Position numbers and translations under genes: made by a program. From the NCBI GenBank assembly GCA_026874595.1, contig CM049307.1, positions 53,732,370 through 53,796,369 of the forward strand: 64,000 bases of DNA. Direction: 5' to 3'. Numbering within the stretch: position 1 is the stretch's first letter; each line of letters begins with the position of its first letter. Source of the stretch: Sipunculus nudus. Taxonomy: Eukaryota > Annelida > Sipuncula > Golfingiida > Sipunculidae. The notes beneath the pieces are model-generated. The model searched no databases. It saw only the letters and a list, made by a program, of their open reading frames with translations, and had not been told where the DNA came from. Below are positions 35,301-47,899 of the stretch, one piece after another.

Positions 35301-38300
35301 TAAAGATAAAACAGAAAATTTCGGAATTTTGAATTTATGAAAACGGAAAAAAATTATTTATAAAACGGAAAAAATGGGGCTCTATATCATATGATAAAGA
35401 GCTATGTGACATCTATACAGATGCAAATGTTCAGGAAGATACAGCAAACCAGTCCTGAGATATAAGCCTGGATGTCTGCTGTGTAAACATAAATGTAGGT
35501 GGTTCCACCGGCCACAAAATCCAGAAAGCTGTCCAAGATGTACAAACCTGCAAAATTTTAGGCAGATAGTCAAACCACTGCCGAAATATCAGTGATTTTG
35601 TCTCACGGCAGACAAACAGACGGACGCTGTGCAAAAATGGTTGCAGGTGGCGCCACCAGTTTTGCGTATGATAAAGAGCTATGTGAGATCTATATATATG
35701 CCAAATTTTTGCCCAATCAGTCAAACAGTTCCCGAGATATGTTCTTGGATGTCTGCAGCGTAAACATGAACAAAGGTGGCGCCACCTGTCATAAAATCAA
35801 AAAGCTGTCCAGGAATTATACACATGCAAGATTTCAGGTGGATAAGTGAAACCAATGCAGAGATATGAGTGATTTTATCCCAAGGCAGATGAACAGATGG
35901 ACGCTGTGCAAAAATAGTTGCAGGTGGTGCCTCCATGTTTTTGTTTAAGTTAAAAAGCTATCCAAGGGCTACATTTGTGCAAAATTTTTAGCCTGACCAG
36001 TCAAATGGTTCTTGAGATATGTGTGGAAACAGATGCACAAATGGACGCTGGGCAGAGGTGAAAGGTCGAGGTCAACCAAAAATGAGGGCGCAGCAGTTCA
36101 CGTGACCCAATCATAATCCTGAATTTAAAAAAATTCTGCCCAGTGGTTACGGAGGAGTTCTCCGGAAACCTATATGCAGCAGCGGTGGCTGACTGAAAAC
36201 ATGGTATCCGCAAAACTCTGTTTTGGCGGATACAATTACATACTTTATTACAACTTTTCTACAGTGTTACTTGTCTTAACCACAACAAAGATCATTCTTG
36301 TTAGAAATCTACTTGATTATTCAGGCACATCCAAGACATTCAAAGGGCTTAAGTCAGCTTTATAACCTTGTCTTTGTCAGGTCACTCTTTCATTTACACT
36401 CATAAGACTAATACCTGAACCCCTCTCACACAGCACTTAAACTGCTGGTGCTGATGCAGAAACAGGTTTGGTGCTTTCAAAATGATTTGGGTCAATGCCC
36501 AGGTGAACAGAGCATCATGCCTCCCAAACCAATATTTCAACTGAAAAAAGAGACCATGGATGAAAATGACATCACTAAATTTTACTAGACATGGTCAAAA
36601 TGGATAACATTCACTTTTAATTGCCATGCTCAATCTGCATTGAAAACCTGAAATCCTCATTCAAACATGGATTGAAAAGAAGTTCGGCAAAATGGATTTG
36701 ATACACATTTTATTGTTGTATGCAAGCCCAATGCAGGCTCAATGCAGATGACAACAAAGTGAATTGTTTTACCTCATATTTCGATGAATAAAGTAATAAA
36801 GTCAGTGGTTTCAGGGTTGAAATCTTTGAAAATTATGTATCAGATAATGGTGTAATCAGACCAATGGAGAGGGTGTCACATGTTTAGAAGTTGAGGCTGG
36901 ATGCACAAGCGACACCATGCTGTCATTGGTCTGATTACAAATCTGTGTTCTTTGCCAGTCTGATTGGGGAGTCCATAGAATCTCGCTGTATAAAGCAGCG
37001 GTTACAAAAAAGGAGACCTGGGATCACTGCAGTGTATAACTCTGCATGAGGTGCATAGCCTTTAAAAAAATCACATAATAAATTCCATGACATTTTAGAT
37101 GGAAGGGTGAATGAACTCTGCAGCAATGTATTATTTGCCATTGCTCACTGGATGAAGGATGTACCTTAGCTGTTGACGGAGAGGAGCAGAGCGGATCGGA
37201 ATCACAAGTCTTGGGCAGAGACAAATAACAGACCAATGTATCCTTGGTCTTTATACTGGGACTTTTACAAGCTGTAGTGATGCGCAAGGCTCCCTGCCTG
37301 GGCAGTAACTAGGTTATTTTAAACATGAACAGAGCTGCCAGGAAACAAACAGGTAGTATCAGCCTAGCCAGGCTACAGACAGCAATCATGGCCTCAGTGC
37401 ACCTCACACTATAACACTGTGAGGAGACGATAAATCTTCTAGACTGTATAGTAAAGCAGGGTTTGACATTAACAGTGAACCACTTGCCCAAGGCAAATAA
37501 AATTTTGTTACATATTTGGTTGTCATTTCCTACTTGCCCACCTGAGTAAGTTGATTCACCATAAACTTCAATCTTACAATTTGCAGTTAATCACTTCCTA
37601 TCTTAAAAATTCATACACTTAATATACCTCTTTCTTTCTGAAATTACCTGTACCATGCAAATTGCCTGTTTAATTAAGGGACACATGAACAAACATCTGA
37701 ACACCTATTTACTGTCTAACAATCAAAACAATCTAAATAAATATACTCTGTTGCCACAAATATTGATTTTTGAAGTTAAAGTATTGATTTGAGTGGGGTC
37801 AGTAAAAGCTAAATGTTACTTGCCTGACACGGCACAGGCTTATAAAAGTTAATTTCATGCCCTGTATTATATGATTAAAATGCAAGGAAGCATACATGTG
37901 GGACCACAAGAGGTGACCCGGTCATTGCCAAGAAGAGCTCTAGATTTCATAACCTTGTTTGTGTGGTTGTATAAACAGTTAGTCTTGTGGATTTTTACAT
38001 CTTCCTGAACACATGACTGACATGCTGGGAGTCTTAATGCCCACAGATGCTGGCTCTGATCCAAGTGCTCCCACAAATCACAAGGTATTTTTCTGGCACT
38101 GCACTATCTAGGCTACACAATGCAACTGGCTTGCAATCAGTTATTGAATGAGGCTGAAACATAAATTATCAGGAACAAAAAGCATGAAATACTGTATGAG
38201 ATACTTTGAGAAGGTCATTGCCTTAAAGCAGATAGGAGAGAAAAGGAGCCAGCTATGCCTAGATCAATGTATGTCCTACCATTCTTAGTGCAGAAGACTA

Positions 38301-41300
38301 ATAGTAATATATGGGTTCTAAAAAAGGATGGCTATCCACATACTCATATCAGACAATTATATATCATAAATTATCCAGTAAGCATATTGAATATATGAAA
38401 ATATGCAAATTTTCTTTCTCAAATTGAGAAGAAGCCATGTGTATCCTTTAAACCATTAATATACAAATCCAATTATGTTGGTTTTGAATATAAATTTACT
38501 ACTATTATGTACATACAGTATTCATATCTGTAGACTGATACAAAGTCATCAGTTATAAATCTGGTCCCCCTGGGTTTCATGCATGTTAACACATCATAAA
38601 TATAAAAGTAACCTTGCCATACAGTATCATGGTCTCTAATGGGGTTCATCCTATACCATTACCTGTTTCAGGTACAAAAAAAACTTACTGATCGATAGCA
38701 TACTGCCGGGGGAGGAATGTATGGTTTGCCTGATGCATGGTCTTAGACTTCCCTCAAATGGAATATGCATGAGATGGCTTGGTTATGGTTGTGAATTTTC
38801 AGACAATCCTGATGATATTTAGGGAGATATAGATAAGACCCTAGTGGCACCAGCAAATCTATATACATGATATACAAATACATATAAAACAGCATACTGG
38901 GCCATTTAAAATAATATATGAAACTTGTTTGAATGATTATTGGTAAATTTGATTAAATAATTTTTTTTTTAAATAAAAGCTGGGACAAGGCTGATACTAT
39001 TGATTCATAATGTAGATTGGGTTATTTTTATCCTTTATATAACAGAGGCTAGCGAACACTGGCAAGCACCTCCAGTGCTTGTTCTTGGCAATAGATCAAA
39101 CAGACAGAATACGCTCCGGCACAAAACTACCCTGGAGCTTGGCATATGTCCCAGACTGGCTCTCTCTCCAGGCAGATGTCTCGAATACAGAAAAGTAAAA
39201 TATAACCTCCAACAGAATTGGACCAATACTGGAACTGGTGAAATACTTCCTGCCTTCCTGTCTTATCAGTTAATTATTACTGCAGTGACTACAGATGGAG
39301 ACAAGAGAAACCTATCTCATATATTCAGCAACACATTTTATGCTGCCATTTACTGATAAGCAGTCATGACCTGGTTCCCCAAGGGCAATACAATACATTC
39401 AAAGGGTATAAAAAGAGAACAGTACGGGAAGTGGAGAAGGACCATGTTTATATAGAGATTGAGATATATATGAGATCTGGCTTCTAGTTTCAATATCAAT
39501 GACACAAACAAATTATGATTAACATGTGCTGCTTATATTTCACACAAAATTACAGACTAAATGTAACAATATCCATATATAAACATTAAGTATTAATATA
39601 TCTTTAATTGCTTTACAGCTTGTAAACACTATTCCATGGGCTGAACTTGCCACTGACTTAAGTTGATATCAGAGATAAGTTTTATTAGAATCAAAACTGA
39701 AAATTTTGTTTGTCAAAACATCTGCGGGTGACAGCAGAAATTAGCAAGGTGTCTGAAACTGTTCTGCCACAAAATGGAAAATCTGTCCATCATCTCCTTA
39801 GTCAGTGGGCAATGCACAGAGGTTGTAGCCATCCAGTCTGAGTATCAGGCATGCAAAAGTCATACCTATATTCAGAGAAAGGATCTTGATCTTAAATTGT
39901 ATTGTACAGCTTTTGATTTATTTATACAATTTAATGGGGCTTGTTTGGCAAGGGGGAGGGGGGGGGGGGGCATGTGCATTGCCCTCAAAATAATTTCTGT
40001 CATTCAATTAACAGTTAAGTCATATTTTCCTAAATAATCTTTCAGTTAAGAAAATTTATGATATGGCACCATCTGCATGTGTCAACTGGTTATTGTTATA
40101 ATTGATAGCCTATCATATGTTCTTGAAAGTTTTATTCAAACATAAATTATTAACTAGAATTCAGGTAGTCAACAAGCAACTAAGTGTATCAGCCAAAATC
40201 AGAGTGGAACGGGTGAAGTGAGGCATGGACTGAGTGGCAAAAGGAAATAGAGTGAGGTGTGTTGCATATTTAGCTGGGATGTCTGCAGCCGAAATGTGTA
40301 TGTAGGTTGCGCCACCTACCACATAATCGAGAAAGCTGTTCAAGTTGTATACATATATATGCATAATTTTAGGCAGAAAAGTCAAACCACTACATGTATA
40401 TGAGTGATTTTATCCTTCAGCAGAACTTTGATCCCTCATATCTGCTAGAAGACAGTACAAGTATAAACATTTTTTTTATGTCTACTGTTTAATCCAGATC
40501 AGCTTGCACATCTTCCTCAGAACCTAAATCTATATTTATAATTATAATTCCATAAAATTTGATTTTAGAAATGTACATAAAAATTAAAAGTTTTGTTAAC
40601 AGCCCATTTAGATATCCTGTAAAATCTAACTTTTACTTGTCCTAGATGAATATTTACTTGTCCAACAAAATGCATTTAAAAATGCATATTTAAACTCGAA
40701 GTTATGACAAATAGACACAGAGAGACAAAATTACAGGGGTGAATATATAGCTTCCTTTAATGCCAATAGCCTATATAATGCATATCTACGTGCAACGTTT
40801 CAGCCAACATTCCAGGGCTCATTATTAACTTGCCCTAAAGGAATTTTTACTAGCCCTATAAAATCAGTGACCACATCTATGAACAGAAAATGGGCTCCAC
40901 ATAATTGTATTGCATGCTTTATTGAAGGTTATATTTATCTTGAGTACAGATATACTACAGTACAGGTAATCTAATATGAAGAAGTATTGTCAATACAATT
41001 TTACTGCTCAAGGAAAGAAAATGCCTGACTGAAGATTAGTTACAGAACTTTGAGACCTTTGTGTAAAAGTGTATGTTGCACCCACTTGCCAAGTTGGGTT
41101 TGTATGAGCCCACTTTTGGTTGCCCTACCATAGTTTTTCTGAAATTTTTACTTGCCCTGGGGATGTGGTTAACCTTTAATGTGGAGCCCTGTAACATGAC
41201 CAAGAGGTTTAATACAGGGAGTCTAAGGTGGTGCATAACACAAACATGAGGTGAAGAAGGCACAAACTCAAGTTTCCTAAAGAGGTCCAAGGTTGCATTA

Positions 41301-44300
41301 ATGGCTTTAAGCCAAGTGTGTATATGTACAGAGGTGTTAGATTAAGTCCACTGGGCTAACAATAGTAACATGTAAGGTGACTGACCCAGACAGTGCAGCC
41401 CTTGCAGCAAAGCCATTCTTACTGACAGTAATTTCCCTGCTGAATTGGTTACATGCTTTAGGCAGGTCTGAGCTGTGAGTGGGCAAGCTGCAGGTGACAG
41501 ATTGGAATAAACTGTTGATCTTATGAAGCTTAAATAGGAACTGAGCCAGCCAGGTAGTCTGAGAAACAGAAAATCTTTGTTAAGGTTCAGACTGTTTTTT
41601 TTAGTCCCGCATGACCAACATTCCCAACACTGCCTCCCTGATCTTTCTGGCCTGACATATTTCTTCTTGTAGCTTTGGTCAGACCTATAATTGTCTTTAA
41701 CTTAATCAGCAACTTCAGGTGCTCAAGGATTATCAATTTTATAGCCATCCTTGCCCCGAGACGCTTCGTCTTACCGATGATATATTGACCCCTGCAGGAA
41801 AAGCACAACCCTCTGGTGAAGAACTTGGACAGGAGAACACTTGTGGAGAAGACCTTGGCTGGGGGAATACCATATATTATGAGTGTAGCATACTGATACA
41901 GTATATTCATATTACATATATAGTTTCAATCTAGATCTGAAAGAAGATGTTGGGTGAGATCACTGAATGAGTGAATGTACATAAAAGAAAGACCAAGCTA
42001 AATCCAACTGTAAGAGATGGGCTAAAACAGAGACAACTCTTCATTACAAACTCAACTCCCCTGGATCTACTAATGCTATAGCAATACTGAATGGGATTTT
42101 TAGAGCCATATATGTACACAGTACTTAATCAAAGCCTAATCATATTCTAAGCTCCATGGGAGTGATCATTAAGTTCTCTGACTGTAACAGTAACTCTCGA
42201 GGTTTCATGTAAAACCAATGCTGTGGCTTTATGTAAAAGGGTTTCCATATCAGAATTCGTGCTCATAATATCTTGGGGACAAAACACCTAACATTTGATA
42301 AGGCTAGTCAGTAAATGCCACAGGGTATTTCATTTTAAGTGATTACTGATACATTTTGTTCTGACTTATATAAACCTTCTGGAAATGTCAACAGATATAG
42401 ACCTTTAAATGTCAACTCAAAATTATGTCTGCTTCAGCTAAGGCCTCTTTTCAGTTTCCACCACAAACCATTTGCAACATTCAAGTATAGATGAGGCTAA
42501 TGGTAGCATGTGAAAAACAATTAAATGTAGTCAGCTAATTAGTGCAATTCATAGTTCCATAAAAAGTTTCAATAATAGTAGAAGTGACCAATCTTCAAAC
42601 TATAAAGTGTGTAGTCACTAGCTACAATTCACAGACCTTGATTCAGTGAACTGTTTTGAGTTTTGTTTCATTAATAATGTGCACGGCAATCAAACAAATC
42701 AAATGACTGGTATACACTGGTTCTAAGTGGAAGTCTGATGGTATGTTTAATTCAGATATATAGCATTGTTTGGAAGGCTTCAAGAATCTAACCAATCAAA
42801 TAAAGCCATACAAGTCTGTCCCGTTTCTGATACATGAGTTCTTGTACCTGTCCCAGTAAAGATGGTGTATGAACAATGTATAGTTTAACATTTTTTTTGG
42901 TTGGACTTGATCGGCAGTTTTGATTTTGACCTGAACACTTGCAACCTTGTTTATTATTCATGAAATAGATGCCAGAGAGGCTTGTTGCATTAAGGTCTCC
43001 AGAAGGATAGCTGGATGCCACAGACTCTACAGTATGAAGATAAAGAGGATTTACAGAAACAACAATCACACCCTATTCATTCTGCTTCTAGGATTTCTTT
43101 AAATCACTTGCAGAAACTGGGTGACTGGTATCTAAAGCTTAATTGATCTAAATTTGGTATCACCTGTGATTATATATCAATCTCTTCAAAATAGGAAATT
43201 TCTGCACAGTGGCTTAAAACTGACAAAGTTTCTGATGTCATCTGACAATATCCTTCTCATTTCAATTTCCAACAGTTAAAGAACTACAAAGCTGACAATA
43301 AGATTTTACACAATTTAAAACATCAAGAGCATTAAAAGATAGGCATAGCGTGTTTATGTTTAAACTGGAAAACTGGAAGTTGAAAAAATTCAATTAAGTA
43401 TTTTTTTGTGTTTTAATAAATAAAAGCAAAATGGCATGATTCAGTGTATTTACAATATTACACAGTAAATATGTCTTTACTGTTCTTTACATTCAAACCT
43501 TAAACAAAGTACTTTAGCCACTGTTAAACTAGATTTGTCTGAAGTCCAATATCTGCAGTTTAAAAACATTTTAAAAACAAAGTGGACGATGTATCCAGGG
43601 TCAGGACAACCCTCTATCCGGGAAATCTTTCAGACACCTTGATTTTTCTGTGGAGACTCCCAGTTCCATCATAAATAACAAGTTCTGGTGACTGTGCAAT
43701 GCATGTGGGCTTCATCTTCCATGGCCCCTCCATTCTAGGACCATCCCTGGAACACTTAAAATGACGAGACATCAATTACAAAGGACCCTGGCACACTTGA
43801 AATGACAGGCATTGATTATAAAACTGACCAGGAAGTAACGAGATCGTCAGGAGAGGCTACCTGATCACCAAGAACTAGAAGTATGACTGGATGTATTGGG
43901 TCAAGGGGAACAAACAGATCAATAAGAACCAGTCTAGTGCCTCTTATCTCAAACTCTGCAACACGGTAGAAGAAAAATCAGGCCCGCTTGCAAATCAAAA
44001 GAAACGGATATTACTCCAGAAGCTAAGCGAGATGAAGGATGCTAGTGGAAGGCAGGACACGGCGCAGGAGACAATGATTACAACAACCACTTCACTTATC
44101 AAAGTAGGGATTCATAAACGCCACCTTTAACAGAGTACTCACATAACACACTGGCTTTACACATAATCCGTTTTGCCTAAGAACAATTAATCATAGTTAG
44201 AACTTAAGAAGAAATACTAGCGTGTTGAACATTTTCTGATAAAGCATCAGTCCAAGAACACTGGAAGAAAAAGTCCCAAATGTCAAAGCACAATACTTAT

Positions 44301-47300
44301 TACCAAACCACATTCATAAAAGATACCTATTTACATTTTTAAACATTCTTTGCTTGTTATATATTAGTTTTTCTTATTTCCTTGAACCAATTTCTAATAT
44401 ATTTTGCTTGATCTGTGAACTCATATTTCTTCACATGTCAAGATTTCATTTCCTGTGGTGTGATACCGTATTCTCCACCATATATTACAAAGGCTATAAC
44501 AAAACATTACCTCCTCTCTGGAATTGGAAATGATAAAAAATTAATTTTAATGTTCATTGGTATGCATGACAAATGAAAGCAGCTTAAAAACTCTTTTAAA
44601 TTAATGAAATCCATGTGACATGTTTTGTGTGAATGTGTAATTAAAATAGTCTTTTCATAAAACAAAAGCTAAAGTGAATTCACTCATATATTTGACATGG
44701 TGGGTAGATTAATGACGTTTTGTATAGCAAATATATGACCCCACCCAAAAAAACAAGCGGTGCATTAGATAACCTTTTTAAAATTTTCATGCTCTTGTTG
44801 GAATTGATATGCGCACAATATTTCATGACAAGTTGCTTCATTGTCGCTGTAAGTATTAGTCAACAGAAAATGACAGCTGATACCTCTACCTAACACTGCT
44901 GCATTGTCATGTATTTAAGTCCATCTCATATGGATTTAACAGGTATCAGCTTTCCTCTGGCATTTGGCCTCTGAAATGGGCACACAGGAGCCACTAGTAA
45001 TATTTTATCAGAAAGATGAGAACAGAAAATGGAGGAAACTTGAACACTGCCCTGCAAAATTATTCCCTGTCAATGACTATAATCAGGTCGGCTTTTTGTT
45101 TGTGAGAGTTTTCAAATTCATAATATTTGTGAAAAGAAAATTATCACAATAATAATTTAACTTTAGTGTGTAAGACGCCTCTGTTACACAAAGGGAACAG
45201 CCATTTTTACAGTACTTAGCCTCATTGGCATTTTATGTAAAATGTCATTCATTGCATGTACCGGTAGCATCAAAAGTGGTAAGGTTAAAAATTGTTATTT
45301 TAAATAATAATAGATCCCTACATGAAATCTATTAATCAAAGATTAAATGATTTTACATACATCAGATATTCCAAATTACCTGCCAATGGGACACAAGAAT
45401 ATCCCCTCATTCAGGTAACCTTAGGTCCTCATCAAAGTAACAGGATTTTAGGTGAATGTAAAATAATTCACAGTATGTAGTATGTACAGTCTCATTATGT
45501 TATCATATGTCATAAACCCCTGGACACTGAGAGTGAGACCTGGCCACAGTTTGCTTGTGAGCAGCTCTCCATGTTAACTTTACCAAGAGTAATGACCTGT
45601 TTGTATTGTTTACTAGAGGCAAACTTAAACAACACAAGTTTAAGTCCCTAGCTATAACACATTATTTTTTAACTTCTGCACAAGTGTCTGACTTTGTGTG
45701 AAAAACATGAACCCCAAATTGGTCTGATGTCTGATCATAACATCACAATTTATTTTAAGCCCATGGTAAAGGAGACCAAGAAGTTCAAAAGTCCATTTAC
45801 CTAAACTTCTGGGCACCATTCAACCACCTGGTCAAATAAAGCCAACCTTTTTCATCGATAATATAAGTGTGCTAATAAGACTCTTACCTATGGCAATTTA
45901 GGTGTTGTAAACATATTTGAAGCACTTCCCTACATCATATATACAATGTAAATATATTCACCTTCAAAATAGAAACAGTCATTGAATACACCTGTAGTAA
46001 ACAATTTGATGCCAAAACACTCTCTCTTGCAGTGTTAACTATTCCGTTATCATAGAACTAGCAATGCAATTGCACTGCTGTCATGGTTACAATCTACAAG
46101 ACCAATTTATTCAACAAGATACTTAATGTTGTATATATAAACAAGGGCGCTACTTGTTTTGCATGTTATCTGACACTAAACAGCTATATATAGGTGTTTT
46201 CAAGTATGACTATAAAGTGTGGGCAAATGCTGAACTCCAATCAGTGAGGAAACCTGGCAAGTCACTGTTGAAATGTGACATACCACACACAGTAAGAAAA
46301 GCTCAAGCTGACAGGGATGAAACAAAAACAAATTTAAATTTTGAAATTGTTTGATCTACCTTGATGACAAAAAAAACCAACTAAATAGCAACCTCTTCAG
46401 TCTGAGAGATTACTCAGACAGTATTTAAGATAAAGGCACAGATTTTGGTTCCCTGTCTGTTTTGGTCTATTGCAGCTAATGCAATAGATAATCAATATAA
46501 CACATAACAGTTGAACTGATGATTTAAAATTTATCACACTAACACAGCCTATATAGACCAAGACCAATTTACTTCCATTGTCACACATCTTTTTAATCAT
46601 ATCAAGATTCTTTTAAATTATCTAACAGGACAGGCTTTCTATTTATGGAGCGTGGTGGCCTAATGGACTTGTGACCGCAGGGTTGTGGGTTCGTGTCCTG
46701 TTCAGACTATGGGTCACTGGTGGTAAGCAAATGTAAATCGAATAACCTTTCAGCACCTGTAATGGCTGCTTGGGTTGTATGCTCCCCAGGGAGCCGAGGA
46801 AAGCAACAAGAATGAAAAGGTCCAAAGACCAGGAAGGCAAAGTGTTAAAAGTTAACTGGGACTGTGACTGACAGCGGTAACAGCAGACTACAAACCCCAT
46901 ACCTTTACCTATTTAACACTGGTATTCTCAACCCACCCATTTTTCTAGGGAATAAAAACAAGGTTAATTGCAACAGAAATACAGATAATCAGATTCAGCA
47001 CTCTTTTTAAATTCATATTATATTTATGCAATATATTAATAGTCAAAAGCACCATGTGAAAAATGTTCCCTTCAGCAGCTGCCAGCATTTACTAGTCAGG
47101 GCTTGACATTAACCTTTTAAAGTACTTGCCCAGTCGGGCAAGTAACATCTAGCTTTTAACTGCCCTACATGAATTTTAACTTGTCCTACAAAAATAATTG
47201 GTTTTATATAAGAACACGATCATCCTTTTTCAGGCCTTTAGATAAAGGTAATGTTGGACCCACTTGCCCAGTTGGGGAAGTAGGAGGTGACTTTTAGTTG

Positions 47301-47867
47301 CCCTCCTACTATTTTCTTGAACTTTAACTTGCCTTGGGCAAGCCCTTAATGGTAAATGTTGAGCCCTGATGGTACTACCTCAAGGCTCTGTAGAAAATAA
47401 ATTATGTTCAAAATGAATCAGGGAATCACACAAGTATGATATAAAATTTTTTATTGGGAATGCATTTGCACAGTTTTAAACCTCAGGCAATCAGCATCTG
47501 CTGGCTACCTGAGAGTAGCATAATAAGTCCTACTGAAAACTGCAGTGAAATGTCATTGTTGAGAAAAGAAAGCTGTATTTTAATCTTGTAAAGCCTTACT
47601 GTGCTCTACAAGTAATTTTAAATGTGGCTTAAACACTGACCCACTGGATACTGGGACAAATGTAAGTTCTGTTATCAGGGTTATCACTTGTCTCAATCAG
47701 ATATCAAGATATCTGGTATCAGTTTTCAGGATGACACTGGTCCCTTTGTGCAACCTTAACCTTAACTGAACCCGAGGGTCTAAGAGTTCAAAGCAAGTAG
47801 CACAACCTATACCAGATGCTTGCATCATTTCTAATGACAGCAGCTTTGTTCTACCACAAACTTGCTG

Positions 47868-47899
<32 letters not shown>

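Noticed and set aside
39000-39356. 118-codon plus-strand frame
   Set aside because: Single isolated frame, no motif, no repeats to link it to a mobile element, no splice signals.
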